Shown here piece after piece: positions 9,644 through 19,724 of a stretch of 64,000 nucleotides of DNA. The notes beneath the pieces were generated by a model. That model searched no databases. It was not told the DNA's origin and saw nothing but the letters and a program-made list of their open reading frames with translations. How positions within the stretch are numbered: position 1 is the first letter of the stretch; every line of letters starts with the position of its first letter. This stretch comes from Qipengyuania sp. ABI-127-1 (GTDB lineage Bacteria > Pseudomonadota > Alphaproteobacteria > Sphingomonadales > Sphingomonadaceae): contig JALJCR010000001.1 in assembly GCA_022953095.1 (NCBI GenBank), forward strand, positions 1,026,501 through 1,090,500, read 5' to 3'. Position numbers and translations under genes: made by a program.

Positions 9644-10767
9644 GCGTGCACCATGTGGTCGCGGTGTATCACGGCGGCGCGCGGTGCATAGCCGAGCTTT
9701 GCGGACTGCTGATCTTCGCGCAGACCCAGGATCTCGCTGCATTCGGTCGAGGTATATTCGACCAGCCCCTGGCCGAGCCGCTCGCCCTTTGGGCCATGAA
9801 TTGCGACGAGATCGCCACGACCGAACGTGCCTTCGACCCCGGTGATGCCCGCGGCAAGCACGCTCGCGCCGTTTTCGAGCGCGGTCATACACCCCAGGTC
9901 GACCGTTACCACGCCCGAGGGTGCGAGCCGCCCGCCGAGCCACGCCTTGCGTGCGCTGGCATCGGCTTGCGCGGGGAACAGGGTGCCGGTGCCGCTGTCG
10001 AGCGCGCGGGAAATGGGCGAAGGGTGGGTGCCGTTCACGATGGCGAGTGTGATGCCCGCCCGTTCGGCAATGCGCGCGGCTTGCAGTTTTGCGAGCATTC
10101 CGCCCGAACCGAGACCCGAGGATGACGCGCTACTTGCCATGGCGATGATTTCGGGTGTGACGCCTTCGACGCGCTCGACGAGTTTTGCACCGGATTCCCG
10201 TGGGTCGCGGTCGTACAATCCATCGACATCGGACAGCAGCACCACCGCGTCGGCGCCCGCAGCCTGAGCTACACGCGCAGCAAGCCGGTCGTTATCGCCA
10301 AAGCGAATTTCTTCGGTCGCGACGCTATCATTCTCGTTCACCACCGGGACCGTACCGGCCTCGAGCAGGCGGCCAAGGGTGGCAGAGGCATTGAGGTAGC
10401 GACGCCGGTCTTCCAGATCGCCCAGCGTCACCAGCATCTGCGCTGCAGTAATACCGTGGGTTCCAAGTGCATCGGACCACAGCCGGGCCAGTGCAACCTG
10501 ACCGACCGATGCCGCGGCCTGGGCATCGGCGAGACTTCCGCGACCGCCCTTGGCAAGCCCCAGCTTGGCTGCACCCAGCGCGATTGCCCCGGAGGAGACT
10601 ACGATTACCTCGGCATTCCGCGTCAAGTCTGCAATTTCCGTCGCCAGCGTCGCCAGCCAATCGGCGCGCGCCTTTTTGCCCTCCACCAGCAGCGCCGAGC
10701 CCACCTTGATTACGAGGCGGCGTGCTTGGCGCAGGTCGGGGAGGGAGTTCAAAACTTTCATTGTCAT
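9640..10767 (-). CDS. proB: Glutamate 5-kinase with PUA domain
   Basis: A 375-residue enzyme that phosphorylates glutamate in the first step of proline synthesis. The amino acid kinase domain (about 15-255) shows RRLVIKVGSALL, SSGAIALGA, VNENDSVATEE and FGDNDRLAA. A PUA domain fills the C-terminus (about 275-370). ATG 10767 or ATG 10761 may be used; neither has a strong ribosome-binding site, and both lie at the edge of a dispersed dyad repeat. It follows obgE, as in many alphaproteobacteria, though proA is not adjacent. Confidence 0.95.
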   Translation of the reverse strand: MTMKVLNSLPDLRQARRLVIKVGSALLVEGKKARADWLATLATEIADLTRNAEVIVVSSGAIALGAAKLGLAKGGRGSLADAQAAASVGQVALARLWSDALGTHGITAAQMLVTLGDLEDRRRYLNASATLGRLLEAGTVPVVNENDSVATEEIRFGDNDRLAARVAQAAGADAVVLLSDVDGLYDRDPRESGAKLVERVEGVTPEIIAMASSASSSGLGSGGMLAKLQAARIAERAGITLAIVNGTHPSPISRALDSGTGTLFPAQADASARKAWLGGRLAPSGVVTVDLGCMTALENGASVLAAGITGVEGTFGRGDLVAIHGPKGERLGQGLVEYTSTECSEILGLREDQQSAKLGYAPRAAVIHRDHMVHA

Positions 10768-10873
10768 TCCCGCGGAAGCGCAACTGACCGGAGGTGAAAG
10801 CGGGAATCCCGCTTTTCTTCAAGCCTAGAACCGAAGATTTAGCGGGACCCGCGCCTTCGCGGGTGTGACGAAA
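10763..10873. repeat. Pair of facing REP-like dyad elements between obgE and proB
   Basis: One copy (about 10763-10814) runs GTCATTCCCGCG to GCGGGAATCCCGCTT, with an odd insert in its loop. A second, reversed copy (10841-10873) reads AGCGGGACCCGCG to CGCGGGTGTGACGAAA. Together they form a large imperfect inverted repeat of the GTCATTCCCGC type seen between genes in many proteobacteria. The left copy overlaps the proB start codon. It may fold in RNA and attenuate obgE-proB readthrough, which is inference. Confidence 0.6.
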
Positions 10874-10891
10874 TGTTGAGCCCTTGAAAGA

Positions 10892-11995
<1,104 letters not shown>

Positions 11996-12005
11996 TCAGG
12001 CGGTG

Positions 12006-13274
12006 TCAGTCGACGAAATCGGTCACGCGCTCGATGATGATCGCGGGGGCCATTCCGCCCGCTGCGCACATGGTGACGAGGCCATAGCGCTTATCCTGGC
12101 GTTCCAGCTCGTCAACCATCGTGCCGATCAGGATCGAGCCCGTGGCACCGATCGGGTGGCCCAGCGCGATCGAGCCGCCATTGACGTTCACCTTGTCCCA
12201 GTCGAGATCGAGATCGCGCACGAATTTGGCGGCGACCACCGCGAAAGCCTCATTGATCTCGTAAAGATCGATGTCATCCTTCGTCAGGCCTGCCTTCTCG
12301 AGGACCTTCCTGGCTGCCGGAACGGGCGCATTGAGCATCAGCGTGGGATCATCGCCCATGTTGGCGGTCGCAACGATGCGCGCGCGCGGCTTGAGGCCGT
12401 GCTTCTGCGCGTAATCCTTGCTGGCAACCAGCACGGCCGCCGCACCATCGACCACGCCCGAACTGTTGCCCGCGTGGTGGAAGTGCTTGATTTCGACGTC
12501 GGGATATTTGGCGTTGACCAGCCCGGCAAAGGTGGTGCCGTTCTTGTCGAGCGGCACGTTCGCGATCTTGGCAAAGGCCGGTTCGAGCTGACCCAGCGTT
12601 TCCATGGTCGTGCCGGGGCGCGGATATTCCTCCTTGTCGAGCACGACATTGCCATCGTCGTCCGTCACGGGCACGACCGACTTGTCGAAGCGCCCCTCCG
12701 CGATGGCCTTGGCGGCGCGCTGCTGGCTGCGGAAGCCGACTTCGTCCAGTTCCTCGCGCGTAAAGCCCTCGATCGTCGCGATGGCGTCGCCGCACACGCC
12801 CTGGTGGCTTTGCGGATGAGTGCGCATAAGGCGCTCGTTATAGCTGCCCATCATCGGCGGCTTGAGGCCGGCAGCCATCTTGTCCTTCGACATCTGCGCG
12901 GTGAGGCTCATCATCTCGGTGCCGCCCGCGACCACACAGTCTTCCATCCCGCTCATCACCTGCGCGGCAGCCAGCGCAACGCTGGTGATGCCGCCGCCGC
13001 AGAAACGGTCGAGCGTGGTGCCGGATGAGGTAATGTCGTAGCCCGCGTCGAGTGCAGCCATCCGCCCAAGATCGCCCGCCTGCATGCCGTCCTGCGTGCT
13101 GACCGACCAGATCACGTCGTCGACCGTCGCCGTATCGAGATCGTTGCGGTCCTTGATCGCCTTGAGGCAGGTCGCGGCAAGATGCTGAGGGTGCATGTGG
13201 GCAAGTGCGCCCTTGCCCTGCTTGCCAATCCCGCGCGGGGTACGGACAGCATCGATGATATAGGCTTCGGCCAT
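12006..13274 (-). CDS. Acetyl-CoA C-acetyltransferase (thiolase)
   Basis: A thiolase of 422 residues that would either cleave 3-ketoacyl-CoA or condense acetyl-CoA. The nucleophilic cysteine is Cys92 in [10 protein letters not shown], the histidine lies in [14 protein letters not shown], and the second cysteine is Cys403 in [11 protein letters not shown] 13274 is used because it opens the typical [12 protein letters not shown]; the longer reading frame adds 29 unrelated residues. It diverges from the crotonase gene around a dyad operator, which argues for a role in acyl-CoA or branched-chain breakdown. Confidence 0.92.
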   Translation of the reverse strand: MAEAYIIDAVRTPRGIGKQGKGALAHMHPQHLAATCLKAIKDRNDLDTATVDDVIWSVSTQDGMQAGDLGRMAALDAGYDITSSGTTLDRFCGGGITSVALAAAQVMSGMEDCVVAGGTEMMSLTAQMSKDKMAAGLKPPMMGSYNERLMRTHPQSHQGVCGDAIATIEGFTREELDEVGFRSQQRAAKAIAEGRFDKSVVPVTDDDGNVVLDKEEYPRPGTTMETLGQLEPAFAKIANVPLDKNGTTFAGLVNAKYPDVEIKHFHHAGNSSGVVDGAAAVLVASKDYAQKHGLKPRARIVATANMGDDPTLMLNAPVPAARKVLEKAGLTKDDIDLYEINEAFAVVAAKFVRDLDLDWDKVNVNGGSIALGHPIGATGSILIGTMVDELERQDKRYGLVTMCAAGGMAPAIIIERVTDFVD

Positions 13275-13319
13275 GGTGTGAACTCCTCTCGACTTGTCGT
13301 TTTGTGCCGCAAATGCCGG

Positions 13320-13341
13320 TTGACGTTTGCGTAAACGTCGA
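13320..13341. promoter_or_regulatory. LiuR-like dyad operator in the thiolase/crotonase divergent promoter
   Basis: The sequence TTGACGTTT-GCGT-AAACGTCGA has nine-base arms with one mismatch and a four-base spacer (perfect inner arms 13322-13328 and 13333-13339). It lies between the divergent start codons at 13274 and 13391. The ACGTTTnCGTAAACGT form resembles operators of the MerR-family LiuR regulators of branched-chain amino acid and fatty acid breakdown. The regulator is not in this window, so the assignment is inference. Confidence 0.6.
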
Positions 13342-13390
13342 GCAGCAAGGGCGCAAGACAAGTTTCGAATTGAAATGGGAGAGAGCAGCT

Positions 13391-14152
13391 ATGTCCGAGG
13401 AAGTCCTCACCAGCGAAGAGGACGGCATTCTCGTCGTCACCATCAACCGGCCCGAAGCCAAGAACGCGATGACCAAGGCCGCCGCCGAGGGGATTGCCGC
13501 GGCGATGGACCGGCTCGACAGCGACGACAGCCTGCGTGTCGGCATTCTGACGGGCGCGGGCGGGACCTTCTGCTCCGGCATGGACCTGAAAGGCTTCCTG
13601 CGCGGCGAATCGCCGAGCATCGAAGGTCGCGGCTTTGGCGGTATCGTGCAGAAGCCGCCTGAAAAGCCGCTGATCGCAGCAGTCGAAGGCTATGCACTGG
13701 CTGGCGGTCTGGAATTGATGATCGCCTGCGATCTCGTGGTCGCCAATGCGGGCGCGAAATTCGGCATTCCGGAAGTGAAGCGTGGCCTCGTTGCCGCAGC
13801 GGGCGGCGTGATGATGCTGCCCGACCAGATCCCCGAGAGGATCGCGATGGAGCTGGCGCTGACCGGCGATTTCATCGACGCAGCCCGCGCCTATGAGCTC
13901 GGCCTGATTAACCGCGTGACCGAGGGCGACGCGCTATCGGGCGCGAAAGAACTCGCTGCCAGCATCGTTGCCAACGGTCCGCTTGCCGTGCGCGTCTCGA
14001 AGCAGGTCATCAAGCAATCGCGCGGCTGGCCGATGGAAGAGCGGTATACCCGCCAGACGCAGCTGATCGCGCCGGTCTTCATATCGGAAGACGCCCGCGA
14101 AGGCGCTGCCGCCTTCGCCGAAAAGCGTAAGCCCAACTGGAAGGGCAAGTAA
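13391..14152 (+). CDS. Enoyl-CoA hydratase/isomerase (crotonase family)
   Basis: A 253-residue crotonase that would hydrate 2-enoyl-CoA or perform a related thioester reaction. The oxyanion-hole segments are GTFCSGMDL and GYALAGGLEL, and FGIPEVKRGLVAAAGG carries the usual catalytic-region glutamate. The start ATG 13391 follows a GGGAGAGAG ribosome-binding site; an upstream in-frame start runs through the operator and is rejected. It leads an apparent operon with the acyl-CoA dehydrogenase 44 bases downstream. Confidence 0.92.
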   Translation: MSEEVLTSEEDGILVVTINRPEAKNAMTKAAAEGIAAAMDRLDSDDSLRVGILTGAGGTFCSGMDLKGFLRGESPSIEGRGFGGIVQKPPEKPLIAAVEGYALAGGLELMIACDLVVANAGAKFGIPEVKRGLVAAAGGVMMLPDQIPERIAMELALTGDFIDAARAYELGLINRVTEGDALSGAKELAASIVANGPLAVRVSKQVIKQSRGWPMEERYTRQTQLIAPVFISEDAREGAAAFAEKRKPNWKGK

Positions 14153-14196
14153 GACCCTTCGGCACGCCATAAAGATATTGGAGAGGAACCCGAGAG

Positions 14197-15360
14197 ATGC
14201 CCGTAATCGACGTACCCCAGCCTGAGTTCATGGAAGACGAGGAAATCGCGATCTTCGCCGACGCCGTGGGCAAGTTCTACCAACAACACGCCCCGGAAAA
14301 GCGGGTGGAGAAATGGCGCGAGGACGGCCAGGTAGAACGGGAATTCTGGAACGAGGCGGGGGCGGCAGGCCTACTCGGTGTGTCGGTGCCAGAGGAATAT
14401 GGCGGCCATGGCGGCGACTTCCGTCATGACATGGTGGTCATCGATCAGCAGGCCAAGCATGGTGTCGATGGATTCGCCGCCAGCCTGCACAATACGATCA
14501 TCCTCCCATATCTCGTGCGGCATGGCACCGAAGAGCAGAAGAAGAAGTACCTCCCCAAGCTCGTGACCGGCGAACTGGTCAGTGCCATTGCCATGACCGA
14601 GCCCGGCGTTGGGTCCGATCTGCAGTCGATCACCACCACCGCACTCAAGGATGGCAACGGTTACCGCATAAACGGGGCCAAAACCTATATCTCCAACGGC
14701 CAGACCGCGGATTTCATCGTGGTCGTTGCCAAGACCGATCCGAACGAGCGCGCCAAGGGCATCTCGCTCCTGCTGCTCGAGACCGAAGGGGCGGAAGGAT
14801 TCGAGCGCGGCAAGAAGCTCGACAAGATCGGGCTCGATGCTGCGGACACGTCGGAGCTGTTCTTCGACAACGTCTTCGTCCCGGCCGAGAATATCCTTGG
14901 CGGGGTCGAAGGTAAGGGCTTCTACCAGCTGATGGGGGAGCTTGCGCAGGAACGGCTGGTCATCGCGATGGGCGCGGCGACGGGGATCGAGAAGGCGCTC
15001 GATGTCACGGTCGAATACGTCAAGAGCCGCAAGGCCTTCGGGCAGACGATCTGGGATTTCCAGAACACGCAGTTCGTGCTCGCGGACCTCAAGGCGCGCG
15101 GCACTGCGGCGCGCATTTTCGTCAATGACTGCATTGCCAAGCTGCTCAAGGGCGAGCTCGATGTCGCGACCGCCGCGATGGCCAAATACTGGGTCACCGA
15201 GCTCCAGAGCGAGGTGGTCGACAAGTGCCTCCAGCTTCACGGCGGCGCAGGCTACATCAATGAATATCCGATCGCCAAAATGTACCGTGACGCACGCATC
15301 ACCCGCATCTTCGGCGGCTCGAACGAAGTCATGAAGATGCTCATCGCCCGCTCGATGTGA
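14197..15360 (+). CDS. Acyl-CoA dehydrogenase (long-chain-like)
   Basis: A 387-residue FAD enzyme that introduces the 2,3 double bond into acyl-CoA and passes electrons to ETF. AMTEPGVGSDLQSI and SNGQTADFIVVVAKT are the FAD-binding segments. The C-terminal IFGGSNEVMKM resembles long-chain acyl-CoA dehydrogenases rather than the YEGT form of short-chain enzymes. GGAGAGGAA precedes the ATG. Chain-length preference cannot be read from sequence. Its stop overlaps the GNAT gene start. Confidence 0.93.
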   Translation: MPVIDVPQPEFMEDEEIAIFADAVGKFYQQHAPEKRVEKWREDGQVEREFWNEAGAAGLLGVSVPEEYGGHGGDFRHDMVVIDQQAKHGVDGFAASLHNTIILPYLVRHGTEEQKKKYLPKLVTGELVSAIAMTEPGVGSDLQSITTTALKDGNGYRINGAKTYISNGQTADFIVVVAKTDPNERAKGISLLLLETEGAEGFERGKKLDKIGLDAADTSELFFDNVFVPAENILGGVEGKGFYQLMGELAQERLVIAMGAATGIEKALDVTVEYVKSRKAFGQTIWDFQNTQFVLADLKARGTAARIFVNDCIAKLLKGELDVATAAMAKYWVTELQSEVVDKCLQLHGGAGYINEYPIAKMYRDARITRIFGGSNEVMKMLIARSM

Positions 15361-15890
15361 TGAGCACCCAAATGGGTGGGCTTGGACCATGGCGGGCTAT
15401 GGGCACCGGGGACATCGACCGGGTTCATGGCATATCCGAGGCAGTTCATCCCACCCTGCCGGAAAACCGCGCGGTCTTTGCCGACCGGCAGGCGCTCTAT
15501 CCCGCCGGAGCCTTCGTGCTGGAGCGCGACGGCACGGTGGCGGGGTATTGTATCGGGCATCCCTGGCTCGAGGCGGAACCTCTGCCGCTCGATGCGCGGA
15601 TCGAGCGGCTGCCCGTTCGTCCGGACACCTTCTACCTTCACGATCTGGCGCTCCTCCCCGGCGCGCGCGGCCTGGGGGCAGCCGGTATTATCGTGCCATA
15701 TATAATCCGGCACGCATGCGAGACAGGTCTGGCCTCGGTCAGCCTGATCGCCGTAGGCGATTCCGCGCCGTTCTGGCGCCGGTTCGGCTTCCGCGATACG
15801 CAGGCGAGCGAAGGCAAGCTTGCCGGCTATGGCGCGGATGCCCGCTTTCTTACGCTGCGGTTCGACCCGGAAGCGCAGGGGCGGCACTAA
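15360..15890 (+). CDS. GNAT family N-acetyltransferase
   Basis: A 176-residue protein with a GNAT fold. The acetyl-CoA-binding loop appears as ALLPGARGLGAAGIIVPYI, and the C-terminal FWRRFGFRDT is the typical beta6-alpha segment. ATG 15360 shares a base with the acyl-CoA dehydrogenase stop (TGATG); a GTG one codon earlier is an alternative. The acceptor is unknown. Coupling to the acyl-CoA genes may be positional only. Confidence 0.85.
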   Translation: MSTQMGGLGPWRAMGTGDIDRVHGISEAVHPTLPENRAVFADRQALYPAGAFVLERDGTVAGYCIGHPWLEAEPLPLDARIERLPVRPDTFYLHDLALLPGARGLGAAGIIVPYIIRHACETGLASVSLIAVGDSAPFWRRFGFRDTQASEGKLAGYGADARFLTLRFDPEAQGRH

Positions 15891-15915
15891 CGGCCACCAC
15901 CTGCCTCCCCGAGTG

Positions 15916-16926
15916 TCAGGCGGCGACCACTTCCTGTTCGATCGCGCCGAAGATCGAATGCCCGTCGGCATCCTTCATTTCGACGCGGACGGTGTCGCCG
16001 GGTGCCATGAAGCGAGTCTTGGCTTCGCCATCGGCAATGGTTTCGATCATGCGGATCTCGGCGATGCAGCTATAGCCCAGACCGCCTTCACTAACGGGCT
16101 TGCCTGCGCCGCCATTCTCGTCCTGGTTGGACACCGTGCCCGAACCGATGATCGTGCCTGCGCCGAGGTTGCGGGTCTTCGCCGCATGGGCGACGAGATC
16201 GGCAAGGCTGAAGGTCGCATCGACCCCGGCATTGGCGCGGCCGAAGGGCTCGCCATTGTAATCGACCATCAGCGGCAGGTGGATGACACTGTCCCGCCAG
16301 GCATCGCCAAGCTCGTCGGGTGTGACGCATACGGGGCTGAAGGCGCTGGCGGGCTTGGACTGGAAGAAGCCGAAGCCCTTGGCCAGTTCGCCCGGAATCA
16401 GGCCGCGCAGCGACACATCGTTGACCAGCATGACCAGCTTGATGTGGCTCGCGGCCTCTTCGCTCGACACGCCCATGGGCACGTCGTCGGTGATGACCGC
16501 GATCTCGCCTTCCATGTCGCAGCCCCACTTGGTGTCTTTCAGCGGAATGTCGTCGCGCGGGGCGAGGAAGGTGTCACTGCCGCCCTGATACATTAGCGGG
16601 TCGTGATAGAAGCTCTCCGGCACCTCGGCGCCGCGTGCTTTGCGGACCAGCTCGACATGGTTGATATAGGCCGAGCCATCGGCCCACTGATAGGCACGGG
16701 GGAGCGGTGAATGCGCCTCGCGCTCGTGGAAACGCTCGCAGGGCACCGCCTGGTGTTCGACATCGGTATAGAGCGCCTCAAGCTTGGGCGCGATCTCGTC
16801 CCAATTGTCGAGCGCGGCCTGCAGCGTCGGCGCGATGTTGTCGGCGGCGCAATAGCGGGTGAGGTCCTTGGAGACGACGACGAGCTTGCCGTCGCGCGTG
16901 CCGTCTTTGAGTGTTGCGAGCTTCAT
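15916..16926 (-). CDS. Fumarylacetoacetate hydrolase family protein
   Basis: A 336-residue member of the fumarylacetoacetate hydrolase fold. The metal and substrate region includes DGSAYINHVELVRKARG, CDMEGEIAVITDDVPMG and VSLRGLIPGEL, with a C-terminal GSGTVSNQDENGG. With the maleylacetoacetate isomerase gene five bases upstream, the expected reaction is splitting fumarylacetoacetate to fumarate and acetoacetate, the last step of tyrosine or homogentisate breakdown. It is shorter than the animal enzyme. No hmgA is nearby, so a gentisate-type route is also possible. Confidence 0.88.
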   Translation of the reverse strand: MKLATLKDGTRDGKLVVVSKDLTRYCAADNIAPTLQAALDNWDEIAPKLEALYTDVEHQAVPCERFHEREAHSPLPRAYQWADGSAYINHVELVRKARGAEVPESFYHDPLMYQGGSDTFLAPRDDIPLKDTKWGCDMEGEIAVITDDVPMGVSSEEAASHIKLVMLVNDVSLRGLIPGELAKGFGFFQSKPASAFSPVCVTPDELGDAWRDSVIHLPLMVDYNGEPFGRANAGVDATFSLADLVAHAAKTRNLGAGTIIGSGTVSNQDENGGAGKPVSEGGLGYSCIAEIRMIETIADGEAKTRFMAPGDTVRVEMKDADGHSIFGAIEQEVVAA

Positions 16927-16931
16927 GGGTG

Positions 16932-17576
16932 TCAGGTCCTCTCGGGATTGTCGGGTTGGTTATCCGGATGTGCGCGCTGGAATTCGGGCAATGCGAGGCA
17001 GGCGCTTTCGATCCGGGTGATATGCGGCTTGTCGCCGAAGTCGAAACCGAACCGCCGCGCGTTATAGACCTGCGGCAGCAGGCATACCTCGAAGAAGCCG
17101 GGCCTGTCGAACAGCAAATCGCCCGTGCCGAGCTGCGCCAGGCGCGCCTCGATCGGGTCGAGCGTGCGCGCGAGCCAGTGGCGATACCACACGCCGATTT
17201 CGTCCTGCGACTTGCCGTATTCGTTGGCCAGGTACTTGAGGACGGGCAGGTTCAGGGGCGCGTGCAATTCAGTCGCGATCGCGTAGGCGAGTTCACGCGC
17301 GACGTAGCGATCCTGAATGTCCGAAGGCAGTAGCGCGCGTTCGGCATAGGCTTCGTCGAGCCATTCGATTTGCGCCATCGACTGGACGTAGTTCTTGCCG
17401 TCGACTTCGAGCAGCGGGACCGTGCCGAAGGGATTGCGGTTGGTGAAATCCTTTCCCTTTTGTTCGGACTTGAGCAGGTTCACCGGGACGCATTCGTATT
17501 CCAGCCCCTTCAATTCCAGCGCGATGCGCAGGCGATAGCTGGTCGAGCTGCGATAATATCCATGGAGCCTGATCAA
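16932..17576 (-). CDS. maiA: Maleylacetoacetate isomerase (zeta-class glutathione transferase)
   Basis: A 214-residue glutathione-dependent enzyme converting maleylacetoacetate (or maleylpyruvate) to the fumaryl form. The zeta-class signature [12 protein letters not shown] is near residue 7, and [13 protein letters not shown] lies in the thioredoxin-like domain. The only suitable start is TTG at 17576, which overlaps the gcdH stop as TTGA; weak initiation by coupling is likely. It sits between gcdH and the fumarylacetoacetase-like gene in one minus-strand operon. Confidence 0.9.
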   Translation of the reverse strand: MIRLHGYYRSSTSYRLRIALELKGLEYECVPVNLLKSEQKGKDFTNRNPFGTVPLLEVDGKNYVQSMAQIEWLDEAYAERALLPSDIQDRYVARELAYAIATELHAPLNLPVLKYLANEYGKSQDEIGVWYRHWLARTLDPIEARLAQLGTGDLLFDRPGFFEVCLLPQVYNARRFGFDFGDKPHITRIESACLALPEFQRAHPDNQPDNPERT

Positions 17577-18757
17577 AACGCGGCGATCCCGGTGATCGCA
17601 CGCCCCAGGATCAGTGCATGGACGTCGTGCGTGCCTTCATAAGTGTTGACCGTCTCCAGGTTCACCATGTGGCGGATCACCTGATATTCTTCCGAAATGC
17701 CATTGCCGCCGTGCATGTCGCGCGACTTGCGGGCGATATCCAATGCCTTGCCGACGTTGTTGCGCTTGACGATGGAGATCATCTCGGGGGCGAACTTGCC
17801 TTCATCCATCAGCCGGCCGACGCGCAAGGAGGATTGCAGGCCGAGCGAAATCTCGGTGATCATGTCGGCCAGCTTCAATTGGTAAAGCTGTTTCGACGCG
17901 AGCGGCACGCCGAACTGATGTCGGTCGAGGCCGTATTGCCGCGCGGCATACAGGCAGAATTCAGCGGCGCCCATCGCGCCCCAGCTAATGCCGTAACGCG
18001 CGCGGTTGAGGCAGCCGAACGGCCCTTTGAGACCCTGCACTTCGGGCAGCAGGGCATCTTCGCCGACTTCCACTTCGTCCATCACGATCATACCGGTGGT
18101 CGAGGCGCGCAAGGACAGCTTGCCTTCGATCTTGGGTGCCGACAGCCCCTTCATACCCTTTTCGAGCAGGAAGCCGCGAATGCCGCCGCCATGCGCATCG
18201 CTCTTCGCCCAGACCACGAAGACATCGGCAAAGGGCGCGTTCGAGATCCACGTCTTCGATCCGGAGATGACATAGCCGCCATCGACCTTCTTGGCAGTGG
18301 TCTTCATCCCGCCCGGATCGCTGCCCGCGTCGGGTTCGGTCAGGCCGAAACAGCCGATCAGTTGCCCACTGGCGAGGCCGGGGAGGTACTTCTTGCGCTG
18401 CTCTTCCGAACCATAGGCATGGATCGGATACATCACGAGGCTCGACTGCACGCTGGCCATCGAGCGATAGCCTGAGTCGACCCGTTCGATCTCGCGTGCA
18501 ATCAGGCCGTAGGCGACATAGCCTGCGCCCGCGCCGCCATATTCCTCGGGCACGGTTGCGCCCAGCAGGCCAGCTTCGCCCATCATCGGGAACAGCTCGG
18601 GATCGTCGACTTCCTTGCTGAAATTTTCGATCACCCGCGGCTGCAACTCGCCCTGTGCAAAGGCGTGCGCGGCGTCGCGGATCATCCGCTCGTCCTCGGT
18701 CAGCTGATCATCGAGATTGAAGGGATCGTCCCAAGCGAAGGGCACCATACCGGCCAT
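17573..18757 (-). CDS. gcdH: Glutaryl-CoA dehydrogenase
   Basis: A 394-residue flavoenzyme that oxidises and decarboxylates glutaryl-CoA to crotonyl-CoA in lysine, tryptophan and aromatic breakdown. [18 protein letters not shown] N-terminal residues (here [16 protein letters not shown]), [15 protein letters not shown] and the active-site [17 protein letters not shown] match the family and its catalytic glutamate. ATG 18757 follows a GGAGAC site; the longer frame adds 46 unsupported residues. The length is that of known enzymes. Crotonyl-CoA would feed the nearby crotonase and thiolase. Confidence 0.94.
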   Translation of the reverse strand: MAGMVPFAWDDPFNLDDQLTEDERMIRDAAHAFAQGELQPRVIENFSKEVDDPELFPMMGEAGLLGATVPEEYGGAGAGYVAYGLIAREIERVDSGYRSMASVQSSLVMYPIHAYGSEEQRKKYLPGLASGQLIGCFGLTEPDAGSDPGGMKTTAKKVDGGYVISGSKTWISNAPFADVFVVWAKSDAHGGGIRGFLLEKGMKGLSAPKIEGKLSLRASTTGMIVMDEVEVGEDALLPEVQGLKGPFGCLNRARYGISWGAMGAAEFCLYAARQYGLDRHQFGVPLASKQLYQLKLADMITEISLGLQSSLRVGRLMDEGKFAPEMISIVKRNNVGKALDIARKSRDMHGGNGISEEYQVIRHMVNLETVNTYEGTHDVHALILGRAITGIAAF

Positions 18758-18831
18758 GTGGTCTCCTTTGTTACTATCCAGCCAGTGACAGGCTTGCGCG
18801 TCCTTCGCAAGAGGCTTGGACGCATCGTGAA

Positions 18832-19218
18832 TCACGTCACCAGCGGCAAAGCCTTGCGGCAGTCCTCCGCGCATTCGCGACACATCTTCGCGCATAGCTG
18901 GCAGTGCGGATCGTCATGGCCTTCGCATTCTGCCGCACAAGTCTCGCAGGCCGTGATGCAGGTTTCGAGCTGGCTGCGCAGGACATCGATATTCTGCGCG
19001 GTGCGACGCACGGCCAGTCGCGCGGTGGCGGTGCAGACATCGGCGCAATCCAAGCAATTGCGGATGCATTGCGCCATGTCCATGTCTTCGGCCACGCAGG
19101 CATCGGCGCAGCTGGTGCAGAACAGCGAGCACAGCATGGCGTGCCGTGCGGCCAGGATCAATTCTTCGGTCTCGTCCTGTACCTGCGGGTGGGCAGCGAC
19201 CATTTTCTGAAGTGACAT
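18832..19218 (-). CDS. Four-helix-bundle copper-binding protein (DUF326/Csp-like)
   Basis: A protein of 128 residues with 17 cysteines spaced as CxxxCxxC repeats along predicted helices ([51 protein letters not shown]). This is the pattern of copper storage proteins, whose four-helix bundles hold many Cu(I) ions. There is no signal peptide, so a cytosolic Csp3-like role is expected. AAGGAAAGGAAG precedes the ATG. It is monocistronic, with the response regulator gene following on the same strand. Confidence 0.88.
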   Translation of the reverse strand: MSLQKMVAAHPQVQDETEELILAARHAMLCSLFCTSCADACVAEDMDMAQCIRNCLDCADVCTATARLAVRRTAQNIDVLRSQLETCITACETCAAECEGHDDPHCQLCAKMCRECAEDCRKALPLVT

Positions 19219-19297
19219 AGAGCTTCCTTTCCTTGGGGTTCACCCAGGGAATGGATCGTGGCAATCCGATGTTCCGGCTGCGCCCCGGAAAGCGCGA

Positions 19298-19660
19298 TCA
19301 ACCGTGCGCGGCCGCCCGTTGGACCGATTCGATCACGGCTGCCGGAGGGCAGGGCTTGGACAGCGCCTGTGCCTGCGGGAAACGCTCGGCAACCTCGTCG
19401 GGAGTGAGCTGACCCGAATGGAAGATGACCGGGACGTCTTCGGCCATCATTTGTTCGGCCAGTGGATAGACGATACCATCGCCCAACTGCACATCGAGAA
19501 TGGCGATATCGGGCTTGGCCTTTTGATAAGCGAGCATTGCCGAAGAAAGGTCGTCATACGGACCTTCTACCATATACCCGGCCTCGGCCACCGTGTCGCA
19601 AAGGTCGTATCCCACAATCAGCTCGTCTTCAGCAACGAGCACGCGCAAAGGCTGCCCCAT
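19298..19660 (-). CDS. Stand-alone response regulator receiver protein
   Basis: A 120-residue CheY-like receiver with no output domain. Key residues are present: acidic pair Glu11-Asp12, phospho-acceptor Asp56 in AILDVQLGDG, Ser82 in FHSG and Lys102 in LSKPCPP. ATG 19660 is preferred over an upstream in-frame start because it gives the standard receiver N-terminus. Such single-domain regulators in sphingomonads often work with HWE/HisKA2 kinases and phosphorelays of the general stress response; no partner kinase is adjacent. Confidence 0.88.
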   Translation of the reverse strand: MGQPLRVLVAEDELIVGYDLCDTVAEAGYMVEGPYDDLSSAMLAYQKAKPDIAILDVQLGDGIVYPLAEQMMAEDVPVIFHSGQLTPDEVAERFPQAQALSKPCPPAAVIESVQRAAAHG

Positions 19661-19724
19661 CCTGGCTCTCCTCTTATGCCGACCCATCTAAGGGAAAACC
19701 GTAATCCGGGATCGGTTCCGCGAG

